Below, piece after piece: positions 62,438 to 64,000 of a stretch of DNA of 64,000 nt. The DNA is from Neodiprion pinetum (Eukaryota; Arthropoda; Insecta; Hymenoptera; Diprionidae), in the NCBI RefSeq assembly GCF_021155775.2, contig NC_060237.1, positions 19,986,970-20,050,969 of the forward strand. Reading direction: 5' to 3'. The notes beneath the pieces are model-generated. The model searched no databases. It saw only the letters and a program-made list of their open reading frames with translations, and was not told where the DNA came from. How positions within the stretch are numbered: the stretch's first letter is position 1; each line of letters starts with the position of its first letter. The position numbers and the translations under genes were made by a program.

Positions 62438-64000
62438 CGAGTGGGGCGTGAGGATTAGGACAATCCGTAAGCGCAGGACATGTTTATGACGCTGCAGACC
62501 TGTAGGGGAAATTTTAACGGAAAGGGTCGGTATAATGGTGAAATTTTTATTGGTTGCCGTGTTGTTTATACAATATACCTGAACTATCGTGAGATTGAAG
62601 CTTGAACCTGCGTATCGACGCGAATTTCAAAGCGACGATGATTTTGGGCTTTACTCAAATTCAGCAAGCCATTGAAAAGATGACCTGGTATTTTGTAAAT
62701 TTAAGTCATTTTCAAAGTCACTTTGCGTGGTGCTGATTTTATTTTTCATTAACTTTATAACGAAGTTTAGTCGTACGCTGAGTATTTCTCAAGTAATTAT
62801 ATCAGTAACTCATCTGCATGTGTTTAAAATTACAAAACTTTAATATACTGGAGATATAAACAAAAGTTTAGACATTGATGCTTCCTTTTAAATCGCTTTC
62901 AAAGGTTAATGATCAAATAAGGCTGAAGTTAGTAACGTTATCCCTTCGATAACATAAAGAGTCACTCTGACCCAAACTTTTTTCTACTCAAAGAGTAATT
63001 CTTAAAAAATCTCTCTCTTTTCAGCTATTTGTTCTCATGTTTATGACTCATATTTATACTTCTAAACTACACTGTTACATTCCAAGACAGTGAATGTGTA
63101 CCCCTGAATTTTTTCAAGCAGATCGTACTCGTACGTTTGAAATGGTAACACATAGAAAATGAGACAGTCATTTTTGCCCAGATTGTTCTTCGTGATCGAA
63201 AAAATAGGTGTGATCTCTAAGTATTATTGTAATGATTTACCTTTTGGAAAAATCGTTATTTCGCAGTTGCAGGGGTGTCTGTAATGCAGTAAATTATAAT
63301 AAGGCAAAACTTATTCATATTATGCAGACTTAAGTCACTGTAAACTTGCAAAATAGTAATTTTCTACCCCAATGTTTCGTTACGTTAACGTTACTAACTT
63401 CAGCCTCATTAAGCCGATTATTTTCCACAAAGTCAGTGAAACAGATCTTTGTTTCAACAGTTAATTCAATTGAAAAAAAGCTTTCAGTGACTTGCCGGAA
63501 ACTAGTTTTCTCAGCAAAAAAAAACCCAACAAAAACCGATTCCTCGTCGAGCTCTAAATCTATCCTTTAATCGTATACAATTCCATTATTAACTATTTTC
63601 ACATTTCTAATTAGACGCAGCTTCGCAGCTCACGAATGTAATTATTTGATAAATACTCGATGCGTGACTTTTTTCGTAATGAAAAAAATAAATAAAATGT
63701 ACCATATTTTAGCCAACCAGCTTCCTCGATCAAAAGCACTCAGTTACAGTGATACTTTACACGTTCAAGATAAACATTAGTCACGTATTACGATGACTCA
63801 CGACAAGATCGAGTCAACGTTGTAATAATTAATTATACCACGAATTATTATTTTATTTAAATTATATTATTATTAAATTAACAATCACGCGCTAGCGGAC
63901 CAGGGAGAAGTCCCTACCGGATGTTCTCATTGCACGAGCGTAAGCATCTTGAACTCTGAGATTTCCTAGAGTCGAATGAATAGCGAAAGCCGACGACCGT
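62438..64000. other. Upstream flank of spz, no gene seen
   Basis: AT-rich at the far end. I see no exon chain or RNA gene; the single 74-codon frame on + near 63.4 kb has no recognisable motif. Confidence 0.5.

Overview
The window is genomic DNA of an insect. Every protein-coding gene is spliced, with GT..AG introns. The gene content is animal and insect-like: an insulin receptor, a CLIP-domain protease homolog, spatzle, twisted gastrulation and a trunk/Torso-ligand gene. GGTTA/TTAGG-type repeat units and a BEL/Pao retroelement with a tRNA-Tyr-like primer site also fit. A holometabolous insect, perhaps a basal hymenopteran such as a sawfly, is my best guess. That guess rests on general resemblance only. 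All gene models were built by hand by joining exons at splice sites that keep the frame and match remembered family motifs.

Layout. 1-14.4 kb has no gene I can support. It holds simple repeats and one striking 1.39 kb foldback (long inverted repeat) element at 11630-13023. 14.4-15.0 kb is CpG- and GC-rich and may be the promoter and first untranslated exon of the insulin receptor. The receptor is coded on + in five exons (21234-29879); its first coding intron holds a decayed BEL/Pao element and an inverted pair of another repeat. 32.7-33.9 kb (-) is a two-exon secreted protein with a duplicated C-terminal motif, a Lys-Lys site and a TATA+Inr promoter, which I read as an unrecognised peptide precursor. 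37.2-39.5 kb (+) is a secreted PI-PLC-X-domain protein. 40.3-40.5 kb (+) is an orphan terminal-exon candidate. 40.7-42.6 kb (+) is a CLIP-domain serine protease homolog lacking the catalytic His and Asp. 43.0-46.3 kb (-) is TTC27 and 47.7-51.2 kb (-) is MCM9.

52.2-62.1 kb, all on -, is a run of three early-patterning/immune ligand genes: trunk (broken by an in-frame stop and a Cys-to-Arg change), twisted gastrulation, and spatzle. 55.6-59.6 kb and 62.2-64 kb are mostly AT-rich and without recognised genes.

How the genes relate. Spatzle is the Toll ligand, activated by CLIP-protease cascades in which CLIP-SPHs act as cofactors. Tsg modulates BMP/Dpp, trunk activates the Torso receptor kinase, and the insulin receptor drives growth signalling. 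MCM9 (DNA repair helicase) and TTC27 are housekeeping neighbours. Functional coupling between these neighbours is inference; the sequence shows only proximity and orientation. The points most worth checking are the broken trunk gene inside an intact ligand cluster, the unrecognised peptide precursor, the insulin receptor with no furin site in its insert domain, and the near-identical foldback element.
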